NCBI GenBank assembly: GCA_003141675.1
Contig: PLND01000019.1
Span: 1 to 42,344 of the forward strand
Length of the DNA: 42,344 bases
Direction of reading: 5' to 3'
Source: Anaerolineae bacterium
GTDB lineage: Bacteria > Chloroflexota > Anaerolineae > Anaerolineales > RBG-16-64-43
The position numbers and the translations under genes are program-made. The number at the start of each line of letters is the position of its first letter. Position 1 is the stretch's first letter. Positions 19,195-28,496 of this stretch are shown piece by piece. Below the pieces are notes generated by a model, which saw nothing but the letters and a program-made list of their open reading frames with translations, was not told where the DNA came from and did not search any database.

Positions 19195-19534
19195 TCCGGG
19201 GATGGAAGCGCTTTGCCACGGATAACCTTTTGCACCCTATTTGCAGTGTTTCACTGGATCCGAAGCAAATGAAACACGGGACATTTTCGCAACGCCTACC
19301 CGGCAAATTATGGCTCGAGGAACATATCCTCACCACCACCCCGGGACTTGACCCCCTCATTTTCGATCCCGTTGGAACGATCCAGGAAGCCCTCCTCACC
19401 CGAAACGTCGATGAGAGGGGGATGGGCTTTCCGAGCACAGCCATCGCCAAGACACTCGTCCCATCTGGAAAAAATAACCGGATATACTTTACGAAGGATT
19501 ACGCAGCCGGTTCTTCCATGAGGAGGTTTGGCCG

Positions 19535-21283
19535 ATGAAGAAGATTCAGCCGACCGGAATCGTTCCGGCGGGTATTGTGCTGTTGACCCTGGTAGCGTAC
19601 GGCTTGCGGGTCGTCGGCGCCGGCTCCTCCATCGCCTACATACCGGATACGCAGATCATCCGGCAGGCTTTTGATCTTGGGCAGCGAATTACTGATTTTG
19701 CCCACTACGACATCGGATTGGCGGGTGCCAAATATCCGCTGGGTTTGTCGTGGTTTCTGTTGGGCATCTATGGAGTGATTTTCATTGGCGGCCTGGCAAC
19801 CGGACGAATTTCTTCGCTGGGCGATTTTGAAAATTTATTGTTTACCAATCGGACGGAAATGCATCTGCTTGCGGTTATCAGCCTGGGTGTCATCACGGCG
19901 GCGATCGTGCCGGTACTGTTCGTGATCTCGCGGCGGCTGAAACCCGCCCATCGGGGATGGTTGGCCGCCGGGATGGGTTCGTTCAGCTTGCTGCTGGTGC
20001 ATTTCAGCCATCAAGCGCGTCCGCATGCCGCTCTGGCCGTCTTCGCTCTGGTTAGCGTGGCGTTGTTGGTGGCTGTGGCTTGCGGCGCGGGAAGAAAATG
20101 GGCCGTCGCGGCGACCATCTGCTCGGCGATGACTATCGGCACGCTGCAAAACGGCATCGTCATTCTCCTGCCGTTCTTCCTGGCCTGGTTTTTCCGTGTC
20201 CGGGATGCAAAACGACGGCTGTCCGCCTTGTGCGAAGGGGCGCTGAACGCCGGATTGTTGCTGGTGCTCGTAATACCGCTGTACCCCGACGTCTTCCGCG
20301 ATTATGGCGGGATCCTGATCCGGATCGTTTCCGGGCAGGGATCGGCTTCCACGCTCGGCGCGGGGGCGCATTTTCTCGATGCCGGGATGTTCAGCCTTGC
20401 GAACATCCCGGCATTCCTGGAAACCGTTTTTAATTATCAGCCCCTGCTGCTTGTGGCGGTTCCAGCAGCGCTGGTTTATTTCCTCTGGAGTTTCCGCAAC
20501 CGGCTCCGGGTGCTCGCGGTGGGGATGGCCTTCCCGCTTGTACAACTTGTGGTTTGGGCGACCTTTGTGAACAGCTATGCCCGCATCACCATGGTTCTAA
20601 CGCCTTTTTTTATTGTCCTGGTATCTTATGGGTTGGAGGATATGCTGTGTAAAATCCGGGATCCCCAACGCAATCGGCGGGTTTATGCGTTGGTATGCGC
20701 GCTGGTTTTGCTGCCGATGCTGGTGACGGCGCTGCGCTTCGTGCTGGTTACGGCGCAAACGGATACCCGCACACAAGCCAGCCGATGGGTGGAAGAGAAT
20801 CTTCCTAAGAATAGCGTTATTCTAGTTAACTTCCAGGCGCTGGAATTGACCCCAACGAAGGCAAGCATCGAATTTCAGCAGCGGGATTTTCCCGGTACTC
20901 TCGGGACGTATGATCAGTGGTTGCTGAAACAGGATTATGCGGTCGATCCATCGCTTTCTCCAGCTTTCGATCTCATCAATGGATACTTATGGAAGGAACC
21001 CCTGCCGGCGCTGCTCGAGGAGCGCGGCGTCAAATATCTACTCATATCGACATACCATGCCCGAATCAGCGAAGAGTCCGACCTATGGGCGGAATATGCG
21101 CAAGAAAACGGGACGCTAATGCGTGCTTTTTGTCCGGCCCGTAATGTGGACCGTCTGTTCCTTCCGGAAGATATTCAAACGCTGGCCGCGCGGCATCTGT
21201 GGGAGATCGATCGTCCCGGACCGATTGTCCTACTTTTCCGACTGGGCGAAAAACCCACTCAACAAAGCGTTTACTGTACCTAA
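19535..21283 (+). CDS. polytopic membrane protein, glycosyltransferase family 39-like
   Basis: 582 aa with many TM segments, an early Asp (IPDTQIIRQAFDLGQ) and HFSHQARPHAALAVFALVSVALLVA, as in PMT/GT39-like proteins. Confidence 0.65.
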   Translation: MKKIQPTGIVPAGIVLLTLVAYGLRVVGAGSSIAYIPDTQIIRQAFDLGQRITDFAHYDIGLAGAKYPLGLSWFLLGIYGVIFIGGLATGRISSLGDFENLLFTNRTEMHLLAVISLGVITAAIVPVLFVISRRLKPAHRGWLAAGMGSFSLLLVHFSHQARPHAALAVFALVSVALLVAVACGAGRKWAVAATICSAMTIGTLQNGIVILLPFFLAWFFRVRDAKRRLSALCEGALNAGLLLVLVIPLYPDVFRDYGGILIRIVSGQGSASTLGAGAHFLDAGMFSLANIPAFLETVFNYQPLLLVAVPAALVYFLWSFRNRLRVLAVGMAFPLVQLVVWATFVNSYARITMVLTPFFIVLVSYGLEDMLCKIRDPQRNRRVYALVCALVLLPMLVTALRFVLVTAQTDTRTQASRWVEENLPKNSVILVNFQALELTPTKASIEFQQRDFPGTLGTYDQWLLKQDYAVDPSLSPAFDLINGYLWKEPLPALLEERGVKYLLISTYHARISEESDLWAEYAQENGTLMRAFCPARNVDRLFLPEDIQTLAARHLWEIDRPGPIVLLFRLGEKPTQQSVYCT

Positions 21284-21395
21284 AGAGATGGGTTTTGGCG
21301 TTTACAAATATGCAACCACCCCGGGAGCCTCCGGGCGCATGAATAGGATCGATCGGAGAGGCCGATCGTAAACCGCAACTTTATAGGAGGCGAAA

Positions 21396-21830
21396 ATGTC
21401 GGTGCTGGGAGTTGTTTTCACATTTCACATGATCGGATTGGTGATTTGGCTGGGGGCCGCGTTCCTGCTTCCGATCGCCGTCATCCCCGCCGTGAAAAGC
21501 CTGGCGGCGGCCGAACAAAATAAATTTATTGATAAATTCACCCGCCGATTTATTCCGTGGTTTGTGGTCGGCGGAATAGCCGTCGGGCTAACCGGTTGGG
21601 CCCAAACCGCCATGATGGTGGACGACCTGAATATCCCGGTGATGATCGCCAAGCATGTGGCAATTCTTCCTTTAATTGCCGTGAGCGCATATATCTGGTT
21701 CTTTTTAGCCAGGAAACTATCGAACCTCGGAGCGGATCAGAAATTGTGGACCCAATTCGCGGTCTGGGCCTGGATCCAGGCGGGATTGGGCGTGATTGTG
21801 CTGATCCTAACCGGATGGCTCACGGGATAA
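21396..21830 (+). CDS. four-TM membrane protein (CopD/DUF2269-like)
   Basis: FHMIGLVIWLGAAFLLPIAVIPAVKS...GLGVIVLILTGWLTG; AGGAGG upstream. Confidence 0.55.
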   Translation: MSVLGVVFTFHMIGLVIWLGAAFLLPIAVIPAVKSLAAAEQNKFIDKFTRRFIPWFVVGGIAVGLTGWAQTAMMVDDLNIPVMIAKHVAILPLIAVSAYIWFFLARKLSNLGADQKLWTQFAVWAWIQAGLGVIVLILTGWLTG

Positions 21831-22011
21831 GGCCGGCCCGCCCGAATCGAAGGCGCCTGGGTCACCGATCGCAGAAGGGTTGATCCGCCGCGGCTCAAAT
21901 CGAAGCATTGGGCGGTGAAGGTCTTCGGTCCGGCACCCCGGGGATTGATAGAGCTTATCGGATCTACTGTGGGAGGTCGCTGCCCCTATATTATAGAAAG
22001 CAGGTATCCCT

Positions 22012-22524
22012 TTGTCTGCCATGGAATCGAATGGTTTTTCAAAAAACATGGAAGCCATCGCCGAATCGATTTCCCAATCGGTCGATAATTTCTGCGACCG
22101 TCACCGTCAATTAACGGAGGATGTCACGATCCGCAAACCGGCGGAATCCGGATGGACGATAAAAGAGATCGTTGGCCACTTGATCGATTCGGCTGCCAAC
22201 AACCACCAGCGAATCACCCGGTTGCAACTTGTCGCGGAATTGCAATTTCCTCCCTATGAGAACGAAAAATGGCTGGCCGCGGAGAAATGGAATTTCCTCG
22301 GATGGCTTAAAATTCTCGGCCTCTTCCAATCCTATAATCTCTTCCTGGTTCACTTGATTCGCAACGTCGATCCGGGGAATCTCAACCACCGCTGGTTCGG
22401 GCGCGACCGGTTCGGCGAGCGGATGTTTACTCTGGAAGAAATGATCGTGAATTATCGGAAGCACTTGAATGAACATCTGGATCAAATAGAAAGGCAGCTG
22501 AAGGAATTTCGCGGAGACGGTTAA
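22012..22524 (+). CDS. DinB-superfamily protein
   Basis: ESGWTIKEIVGHLIDSAANNHQRITRLQ...FTLEEMIVNYRKHLNEHLDQIERQL; conserved His pattern of DinB_2. Alternative ATG at 22021. Confidence 0.82.
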   Translation: MSAMESNGFSKNMEAIAESISQSVDNFCDRHRQLTEDVTIRKPAESGWTIKEIVGHLIDSAANNHQRITRLQLVAELQFPPYENEKWLAAEKWNFLGWLKILGLFQSYNLFLVHLIRNVDPGNLNHRWFGRDRFGERMFTLEEMIVNYRKHLNEHLDQIERQLKEFRGDG

Positions 22525-22541
22525 CCGAACGGGGACAAATA

Positions 22542-23054
22542 ATGCAGGGAAGCATTCAACTGACTTCGAAAATATTCTGGGTAAGCGCCGCGGTCGCCGC
22601 CCTGATCGACGCGGGATTATTGTTTCTCATCCTGCGGCTGATCCGCCCGGAACGTTTTATCCAGATCCGAGTGCCGGTGATTGTTACCGCGGGAGTCTTT
22701 TGGGGAATTCTTGGTGTCTGGTTAGTCCGGTCCTTTTGGGTTGCGTATTATCAGTACTTTTATCCGCGATGGATGGGCGATTGGGGAATCTTCGTTTTTG
22801 GACCTGGCATCGGAATGATTCTGGCCATTGTTTTTTATTGGATCATCGCCCGGTTCCGCAGCCGTCCCATCCCGGTGTTTTTTGCGCTGGTCGGGATCGA
22901 AGCCTTCCTGGAGCACCTCATGGGGATTTACAGCTTCCGCATTATGGACATTCCAAGCTTCCGGGGAGTAAGCCCGCTCTCGGTTCTTGTCTTTTCCGTG
23001 CCGGAATATATTTTCTACTGGTCCTTAATTCTCCTGGCCGCGTTCCTCGTTTAA
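22542..23054 (+). CDS. hypothetical membrane protein
   Basis: 170 aa with several hydrophobic spans; ATG following GGGGACAAATA. Confidence 0.5.
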   Translation: MQGSIQLTSKIFWVSAAVAALIDAGLLFLILRLIRPERFIQIRVPVIVTAGVFWGILGVWLVRSFWVAYYQYFYPRWMGDWGIFVFGPGIGMILAIVFYWIIARFRSRPIPVFFALVGIEAFLEHLMGIYSFRIMDIPSFRGVSPLSVLVFSVPEYIFYWSLILLAAFLV

Positions 23055-23195
23055 CGGGCTTGCTCGCGAATCCTGCTGGAAACGGCGATAAAGCAAGCGC
23101 CGATGGCATAAACCTTCGTCGCCCCGATCCCGATGGACGCATTCCCCTGAAAAATGGGTATATCCAGCCCTTTCCGGAAAATGGATCCGAGCCTA

Positions 23196-23256
23196 TTGAC
23201 ATCCCGGCGCAATCGCATATAATCATAGACAGGTTTATGATATAAACAAGTCTATG
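23196..23256 (+). promoter_or_regulatory. promoter with overlapping palindromic operator candidate
   Basis: TTGACA (23196-23201), 16 bp, TATAAT (23218-23223), then CATAGACAGGTTTAT-GAT-ATAAACAAGTCTATG (23224-23256; 13/15 arm matches). GGAGGAA and ATG (23273) follow. Confidence 0.72.
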
Positions 23257-23272
23257 CATAATTGGAGGAATC

Positions 23273-24037
23273 ATGGATAGCCGGATCGAGAGCGTCATGA
23301 AACGCGGCCGGGGGTATTGGTTCGTGGACGGGTTTACCGAAATCCTAGCGGGAATATTGTTCATCCTGCTGGGAGGAATCACCCTGCTGAGCGGGATTGT
23401 GCCGCCCAGTTCGTTCCTCTCCCAATTTATCTCCCTCGCCGAGAGCGCGGCGATCGTAAAGTTCCTCGGACTTATTCTCGCCGTTCTGGGGTTGTGGTGG
23501 TTGAAGGACCGGTTTACCTATCCGCGGACCGGATTTGTTCGGGAAAAAGGGGTGCCGAGGTCGCAATTGCTGGTTTTTCTGAGAAACGCCGTCCTGATCG
23601 CCATTCTCCCGGTGCTGGGATTGATCATCCCGCTCTTCTTCATACCGGCGGTTCGCGGAGCAATTTTCTCCATGCCCATATGGTTCCCCCCGGTCCTGGG
23701 GATTTTCTGGGGAGCGCTGTGCATCCTTTTGGGTGAATGGACCGCACTCCGCAGGTTTCGGCTTCTGGGCGTGGTAATCCTGCTCGCGGGAATCTCGGTT
23801 GGTGCCTGGCAGCTGAGCTTGGGCATGCCGAACGTTCCGGCGGGCGCATTGCGGGCTAATATTCTGAGTCCGCTGCCGGATGTTCTCTGGGCTCCCGTGG
23901 AAGAAAGCCTCAACCGGGCGCTTGCCGGCGTGGGGCTTTTGACGCTGCTTTCCGGTATTGCATTTGCCGTCTCGGGGTTGGCGACCTTCCTGCGCTACCG
24001 CAAGGAAAATCCGGTTCCCTATCGGGAGGAATTATGA
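23273..24037 (+). CDS. hypothetical membrane protein, first gene of the regulator/ABC operon
   Basis: 254 aa, multiple TM segments; GGAGGAATC before ATG; stop overlaps next start (ATGA). Confidence 0.7.
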   Translation: MDSRIESVMKRGRGYWFVDGFTEILAGILFILLGGITLLSGIVPPSSFLSQFISLAESAAIVKFLGLILAVLGLWWLKDRFTYPRTGFVREKGVPRSQLLVFLRNAVLIAILPVLGLIIPLFFIPAVRGAIFSMPIWFPPVLGIFWGALCILLGEWTALRRFRLLGVVILLAGISVGAWQLSLGMPNVPAGALRANILSPLPDVLWAPVEESLNRALAGVGLLTLLSGIAFAVSGLATFLRYRKENPVPYREEL

Positions 24038-24351
24038 GCGAACCGTTGCGCAACCTCTCGGATCTGGACCGGGTGATTCACGAACCGGCCCGGCTGCTGC
24101 TGGTGGCGCTGCTCTCGTCGGTGGAATCCGCGGACTTCCTGTTCCTTCTGAAAGAAAGCGGACTGACCAAAGGAAATTTATCGGTGCATCTTTCGCGGCT
24201 TGAGGAGGCAGGTTACTTGAGGGTGGAGAAAACGTTCCGCGGAAAGATCCCGCACACGGAATTCCGCCTCACGCCCAAAGGACGTTCGGCGTTCGATCAA
24301 TATCGAAAAGATATAGGGTCGATTGTCAATCCGAAAAAGGCGCGGGGCTAA
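24034..24351 (+). CDS. winged-helix transcriptional regulator
   Basis: LDRVIHEPARLLLVALLSSVESADFLFLLKESGLTKGNLSVHLSRLEEAGYLRVEKTFRGKIPHTEFRLTPKGRSAFDQY, typical of the HTH_34/MarR-like group. Confidence 0.88.
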   Translation: MSEPLRNLSDLDRVIHEPARLLLVALLSSVESADFLFLLKESGLTKGNLSVHLSRLEEAGYLRVEKTFRGKIPHTEFRLTPKGRSAFDQYRKDIGSIVNPKKARG

Positions 24352-24376
24352 AGAACGAATCCCTCAAAGGTGACAT

Positions 24377-25288
24377 ATGGAACTTGCCATTGAAACCCAC
24401 GGGCTATCAAAAAATTACGGCCCGGTGCATGCCGTAGATTCGATCGACCTGCGCGTCGGACGCGGCGAGATCTACGGCTTCCTCGGGCTCAACGGCGCGG
24501 GCAAGACCACCACCATCCGCGCGTTGCTCGGCATGATTCGTCCGAGTGTGGGTTCGGTGAGGGTTTTGGGACAGGCGGTGGGACCCAACGGACGCGGACC
24601 GTGGCGGAACGTCGGCCACATGGTCGAAAGACCCTCGGCGTATCCGGAATTAAGCGTCCGCGAGAATCTCGAGGTTGCCCGCCGTCTGCATGGGCTTTCC
24701 GACCGGGACGCGGTTTCCCGCGTCATCGAGCGCCTCGGCCTCACCCACGACGCGGACCGGAAAGCCGGCGCGCTTTCGACCGGAAACCTCCAGCGCCTGG
24801 GATTGGCGCGGGCGCTTCTGCACGAGCCCGAGTTGGTCATCCTCGACGAACCCGCGAGCGGCCTCGACCCGGCCGGCGTGGTGGAGATCCGCGAACTCCT
24901 GGCGGGCCTCGCCCGTGGGAAGGGCGTGACCGTGTTTATGTCGAGCCACATCCTCACCGAGGTGGATCGCCTCGCCACGCGGATCGGAATCATCCACAAA
25001 GGCCGTCTGATCGAGGAGCTCGAGGCAAAACAAATGGAGGAATTGCGGTCGCGGCGCCTGGAAATCCAAGCCCGCGATCTGGAAGCGGCGCAACGCGCGC
25101 TCGTCCAAGCCGGCTTTGCCGTGAAAGACGGCGAGAATGCCCTTCTATTAAATGAAGAGCGCGCCATCGACGCGCCGGACGAAGTGGCGACGTTGCTAGT
25201 GAACGCGGGATCGCCTCCCACCCGGCTGGTGGTGGAACAAGAGGATCTGGAAGCGTACTTCCTGCGATTGACGGGAGGAAAATCATGA
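24377..25288 (+). CDS. ABC transporter ATP-binding protein
   Basis: Walker A GLNGAGKTT, signature LSTGNLQRLGLARALL, Walker B LVILDEPASGLDP, SSHIL. Confidence 0.95.
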   Translation: MELAIETHGLSKNYGPVHAVDSIDLRVGRGEIYGFLGLNGAGKTTTIRALLGMIRPSVGSVRVLGQAVGPNGRGPWRNVGHMVERPSAYPELSVRENLEVARRLHGLSDRDAVSRVIERLGLTHDADRKAGALSTGNLQRLGLARALLHEPELVILDEPASGLDPAGVVEIRELLAGLARGKGVTVFMSSHILTEVDRLATRIGIIHKGRLIEELEAKQMEELRSRRLEIQARDLEAAQRALVQAGFAVKDGENALLLNEERAIDAPDEVATLLVNAGSPPTRLVVEQEDLEAYFLRLTGGKS

Positions 25289-26070
25289 ACGCCTTCTTTG
25301 CCGCGTTATGGGCGGAAGCCCTCAAAGCGTATCGGTCCAGGGTGATCGGATTGTCCGTCGCCGTGGCCACGATCCTGCCGCTCGTAGACGGCATGTTCAT
25401 GCTCATCCTCAAGAATCCCGATCGCGCAAAGCAGATGGGGTTGATCGGCGCCAAGGCCCAACTCGTCGCGGGCACCGCCACCTGGCCGAACTTCTATTAC
25501 GTGCTGGTGATGACCGGCATCGCCGCGGCAATCCTGTTCGACTTCCTGGCAATGTGGACCTTCGGCCGCGAATTTTCCGACCACACCGTCAAAGAGTTGC
25601 TGGCGCTGCCCACGCCGCGCGGAACGATCGTGGCGGCGAAGTTTGTCCTCCTCGCGGTCTGGACGCAGGCGCTGGCGCTCTGGATTTTCGGACTGGGTCT
25701 CGTCATCGGAAACGCCGTCGATATCCCGGGCGGTTCCGCCCATTTGAATCTGATCTCCTTTGGTATTTTCATGAGCGTCGCTTTCCTTAACCTCCTGCTG
25801 GTGCCTTGGGTGGGATACATCGCCAGTTTGGGGCGCGGTTACCTGCCGTCGATGTCGTGGATCATCTTTACGCTGGCGTCCGCTCAGCTGCTGCAGGTCA
25901 TGGGTTGGGGGGAATGGTACCCGTGGGCGGTACCCGCGTTGGTGGCGACAATCGCCGGGCCGCAAGGCGGCTCCATCGGCGTGCACAGCCTGGTAGTGGT
26001 GCTTGTGGCATGCGTAACCGGTCTGGCCGCCACCTTCGCCTGGTGGCGCAGCGCGGACCAGGCGCGATAG
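25285..26070 (+). CDS. ABC transporter permease (ABC-2 type)
   Basis: 261 aa hydrophobic protein with TFGREFSDHTVKELLALPTPRGTIVAAKFVLLAVW; ATGA overlap with the ATPase gene. Confidence 0.87.
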   Translation: MNAFFAALWAEALKAYRSRVIGLSVAVATILPLVDGMFMLILKNPDRAKQMGLIGAKAQLVAGTATWPNFYYVLVMTGIAAAILFDFLAMWTFGREFSDHTVKELLALPTPRGTIVAAKFVLLAVWTQALALWIFGLGLVIGNAVDIPGGSAHLNLISFGIFMSVAFLNLLLVPWVGYIASLGRGYLPSMSWIIFTLASAQLLQVMGWGEWYPWAVPALVATIAGPQGGSIGVHSLVVVLVACVTGLAATFAWWRSADQAR

Positions 26071-26153
26071 GCGGTTGCGTCAAATCCATGGCGATACTAT
26101 GATGGGAGCGGCTGCGAAACTCCAAAGTTCCCTGTTGGGGAAAGGAGAAGATC

Positions 26154-26588
26154 ATGCTCAAAGATTTTAAAGATTTCATCATGCGTGGGAATGTCCTCGA
26201 CCTGGCCGTGGCGTTCATCATCGGAGCGGCCTTCGGTAAGATCATCAGTTCGCTGGTCACCGATATCCTGATGCCCCCGATCGGCTTGATCTTTGGCAAG
26301 CTGGATTTCAGCAGCCTGTATATTAATCTGTCGGGGACGTCGTATTCCAGTCTGGCGGCGGCGCAGGCTGCGGGCGCCGCGACGCTGAATTATGGAATAT
26401 TTCTCAACAACGTGATCAACTTCGTCATTGTCGGGTTGGTGGTATTCCTCATGGTTCGGGCGGCCAACAGCCTGCAGCGCTCCAAACCGGCCGCGCCGAC
26501 CACCAAGGAATGCCCGTATTGCCTTTCTAAAATTCCAATTAACGCCGTGCGATGCGCCTATTGCACATCGGAGCTCAAGGGGAAATAA
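26154..26588 (+). CDS. mscL: large-conductance mechanosensitive channel with C-terminal Cys4 tail
   Basis: MLKDFKDFIMRGNVLDLAVAFIIGAAFGKIISSLVTDILMPPIGLIFG...NVINFVIVGLVVFLMVRAAN, then CPYCLSKIPINAVRCAYC. Confidence 0.95.
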   Translation: MLKDFKDFIMRGNVLDLAVAFIIGAAFGKIISSLVTDILMPPIGLIFGKLDFSSLYINLSGTSYSSLAAAQAAGAATLNYGIFLNNVINFVIVGLVVFLMVRAANSLQRSKPAAPTTKECPYCLSKIPINAVRCAYCTSELKGK

Positions 26589-26671
26589 AAATAATTGTAA
26601 TTCCACTAAATTTCCGATACCGGCGCGGGGGGAGAGGTTCGCGTCGGTCCACCTCGCATGCGTGAGGCGCC

Positions 26672-27031
26672 ATGAATAAAAATGCCGGTGAGCATACCGT
26701 TCGGGAACACTTTGAAGGGAAGGATCCGGCCGTCCGGAAAACGTACGACAAACTATTGGAGGCTTTGCGCCGGATGGGGCCGGTGATCGAGGATCCGAAA
26801 AAGACCTCGATCCACCTTGTCCGCAAGATGGCGATTGCCGGGGTGGCGGCCCGCAAGGATCATCTCCTCCTGACGATTAAAAGCGATCACAGACGGATGA
26901 GCCGGCGAGTGCGTACAACGGAACAGGTTTCGGCCGGCCGGTTTCATCTGGAAGTGAAACTGCTTTCGCCGTCGGACGTCGACAGCGAACTGATCAGCTG
27001 GTTGCGGGAATCCTATGAGCTGAGCGCGTAG
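26672..27031 (+). CDS. DUF5655-like protein
   Basis: HTVREHFEGKDPAVRKTYDKLLEALRRMGPVIEDPKKTSIHLVRKMAIAGVAARKDHLLLTI resembles the DUF5655 pattern. Confidence 0.6.
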   Translation: MNKNAGEHTVREHFEGKDPAVRKTYDKLLEALRRMGPVIEDPKKTSIHLVRKMAIAGVAARKDHLLLTIKSDHRRMSRRVRTTEQVSAGRFHLEVKLLSPSDVDSELISWLRESYELSA

Positions 27032-27095
27032 CCTGCACCGCCCGGCCGGGGACGTAAGAAGCGTCGTTTTTCTTTGCGCTGAGGTGGAATCGATC

Positions 27096-27602
27096 ATGGA
27101 TAACTTCCTTGCGGATCTTCAGTCCTGGTAAATATTTTATACGACCGTCAGCGCGGCGGACGCCGCGCTGACGGGATTGCTGTTCGTATCGTTATCCCTG
27201 AACCGGGAGCGGCTGAAAGGGGTCCAATCGGAAACCGTGGTTGGCATGGCGCGCCGCACGTTTGCCAATTTCCTATATGTGTTGATGGTCTCGCTCGTAT
27301 TTCTTGTTCCCCACTAATTGCCGGTCAGCCTCACCGTCGCGCTCTTGGTTCTTGGCATAACCCGTGGTGCTGGTCTTTTACGGGAGGCGGTGGTTTTACG
27401 GAAAGCTCCTGCATCCCGCAGGGATTACCGCACCCTGTTCCGCGATATCGGATTGCCCTCTGTCGCTTCTATCGGTTTGATCCTCGTCGCCATATACGTC
27501 GCCTTCGGGAAAACCGACGCCAAGTACGGGTTGGTCATTGTCATCGCGGCTTTGCTGGGCAATGCCTGCTGGAACGCGTGGCTTCTTTTAATGGAAGAAT
27601 GA
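27096..27602 (+). pseudogene. small membrane protein gene interrupted by two in-frame TAA codons
   Basis: One frame reads MDNFLADLQSW*IFYTTVSAADAALTGLLFVSLSLNRERLKGVQSETVVGMARRTFANFLYVLMVSLVFLVPH*LPVSLTVALLVLGITRG...LLLMEE*; TAA at 27129 and 27315. Confidence 0.75.
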
Positions 27603-27757
27603 CTGCGGAAAACCCCGCCCGGCCCGTATTTTTTACGCGGCAACCGCTCGGAGAATAATTTTCCCCTCTCCACGGGGGATCCTTCCAGTAACCCCGATCG
27701 GAAGACTATATAATGAAGAAACCTGCGGGCAATGGCCGCTGGGAGGTGATATCCGTT

Positions 27758-28180
27758 ATGGAGATTCGACCTTTTCAAGATGCGGACGAAGAGGCGGTGA
27801 TCGCCCTCTGGGAAGGGTGCGGGCTGCTCCGGCCGTGGAACGACCCGCACAAGGACATCGCCCGCAAACTCCTGCTTCAGCGGGAGCTGTTCCTTGTCGG
27901 GGTCGAGGGCGGCGCGATCGTCGGGACGGTCATGGCGGGGTACGACGGCCACCGCGGATGGATCAATTACCTGGCCGTGGATCCGGGCCGGCGGCGCAAA
28001 GGCTTCGGCCGCGCGCTCGTCGAGCAGGCCGAACACCGGCTGGGCGGACTTGGCTGCCCCAAAGTCAACCTGCAGGTGCGGCGCGAGAACCGCGAGGCGA
28101 TGGCGTTCTACGAGTGCATCGGCTTTCGTGAGGACGCTGTGGCGAGCTTTGGCAAGCGGCTCGAGCAGGATGATGAATAA
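27758..28180 (+). CDS. GNAT family acetyltransferase, YpeA-like
   Basis: MEIRPFQDADEEAVIALWEGCGLLRPWNDPHKDIARKL...INYLAVDPGRRRKGFGRALVEQAEHRL...KVNLQVRRENREAMAFYECIGF; GGGAGGTGAT upstream of ATG 27758. Confidence 0.88.
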   Translation: MEIRPFQDADEEAVIALWEGCGLLRPWNDPHKDIARKLLLQRELFLVGVEGGAIVGTVMAGYDGHRGWINYLAVDPGRRRKGFGRALVEQAEHRLGGLGCPKVNLQVRRENREAMAFYECIGFREDAVASFGKRLEQDDE

Positions 28181-28496
28181 AGAAAACGGCCGTCGGGTGG
28201 GATTGAGGAGCCGGCAATGGTATTAAATGAAGGGAACGCGGTGAGAATTCCGCTGACGGGTATTCTCCTTGGCTTGTCTGCTGCCGCTTGACGGCCGCGA
28301 TTTTCCAACAGGGAACGATTACAAGGAAGAGTTGAAAAAACTATCGTGGGGGAGCAGACGTGATCCTGCACAATCAACGACGGAGGACACAAATGGCCAG
28401 ACGCGGTTCATGCTGCGGGGACGATCCGGACTTTCTTTTCCAGCCGCCCATTGTCCTCCGAGGAGTAACGATGCATTTTCCAGGAATTGCACTGAT

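Noticed and set aside
19200-19534. Coding sequence in the gap before the GT39-like gene
   Set aside because: An ORF-length frame is open but shows no recognisable motif or clear ribosome-binding site.
27129-27317. TAA reassigned to glutamine
   Set aside because: Neighbouring genes end normally at TAA (for example guaB and the aspartate racemase), so a local pseudogene is simpler.
28340-28496. ZTP, THF or purine riboswitch upstream of purN-2
   Set aside because: I could not match the conserved cores by eye; an Infernal/Rfam scan would be needed.
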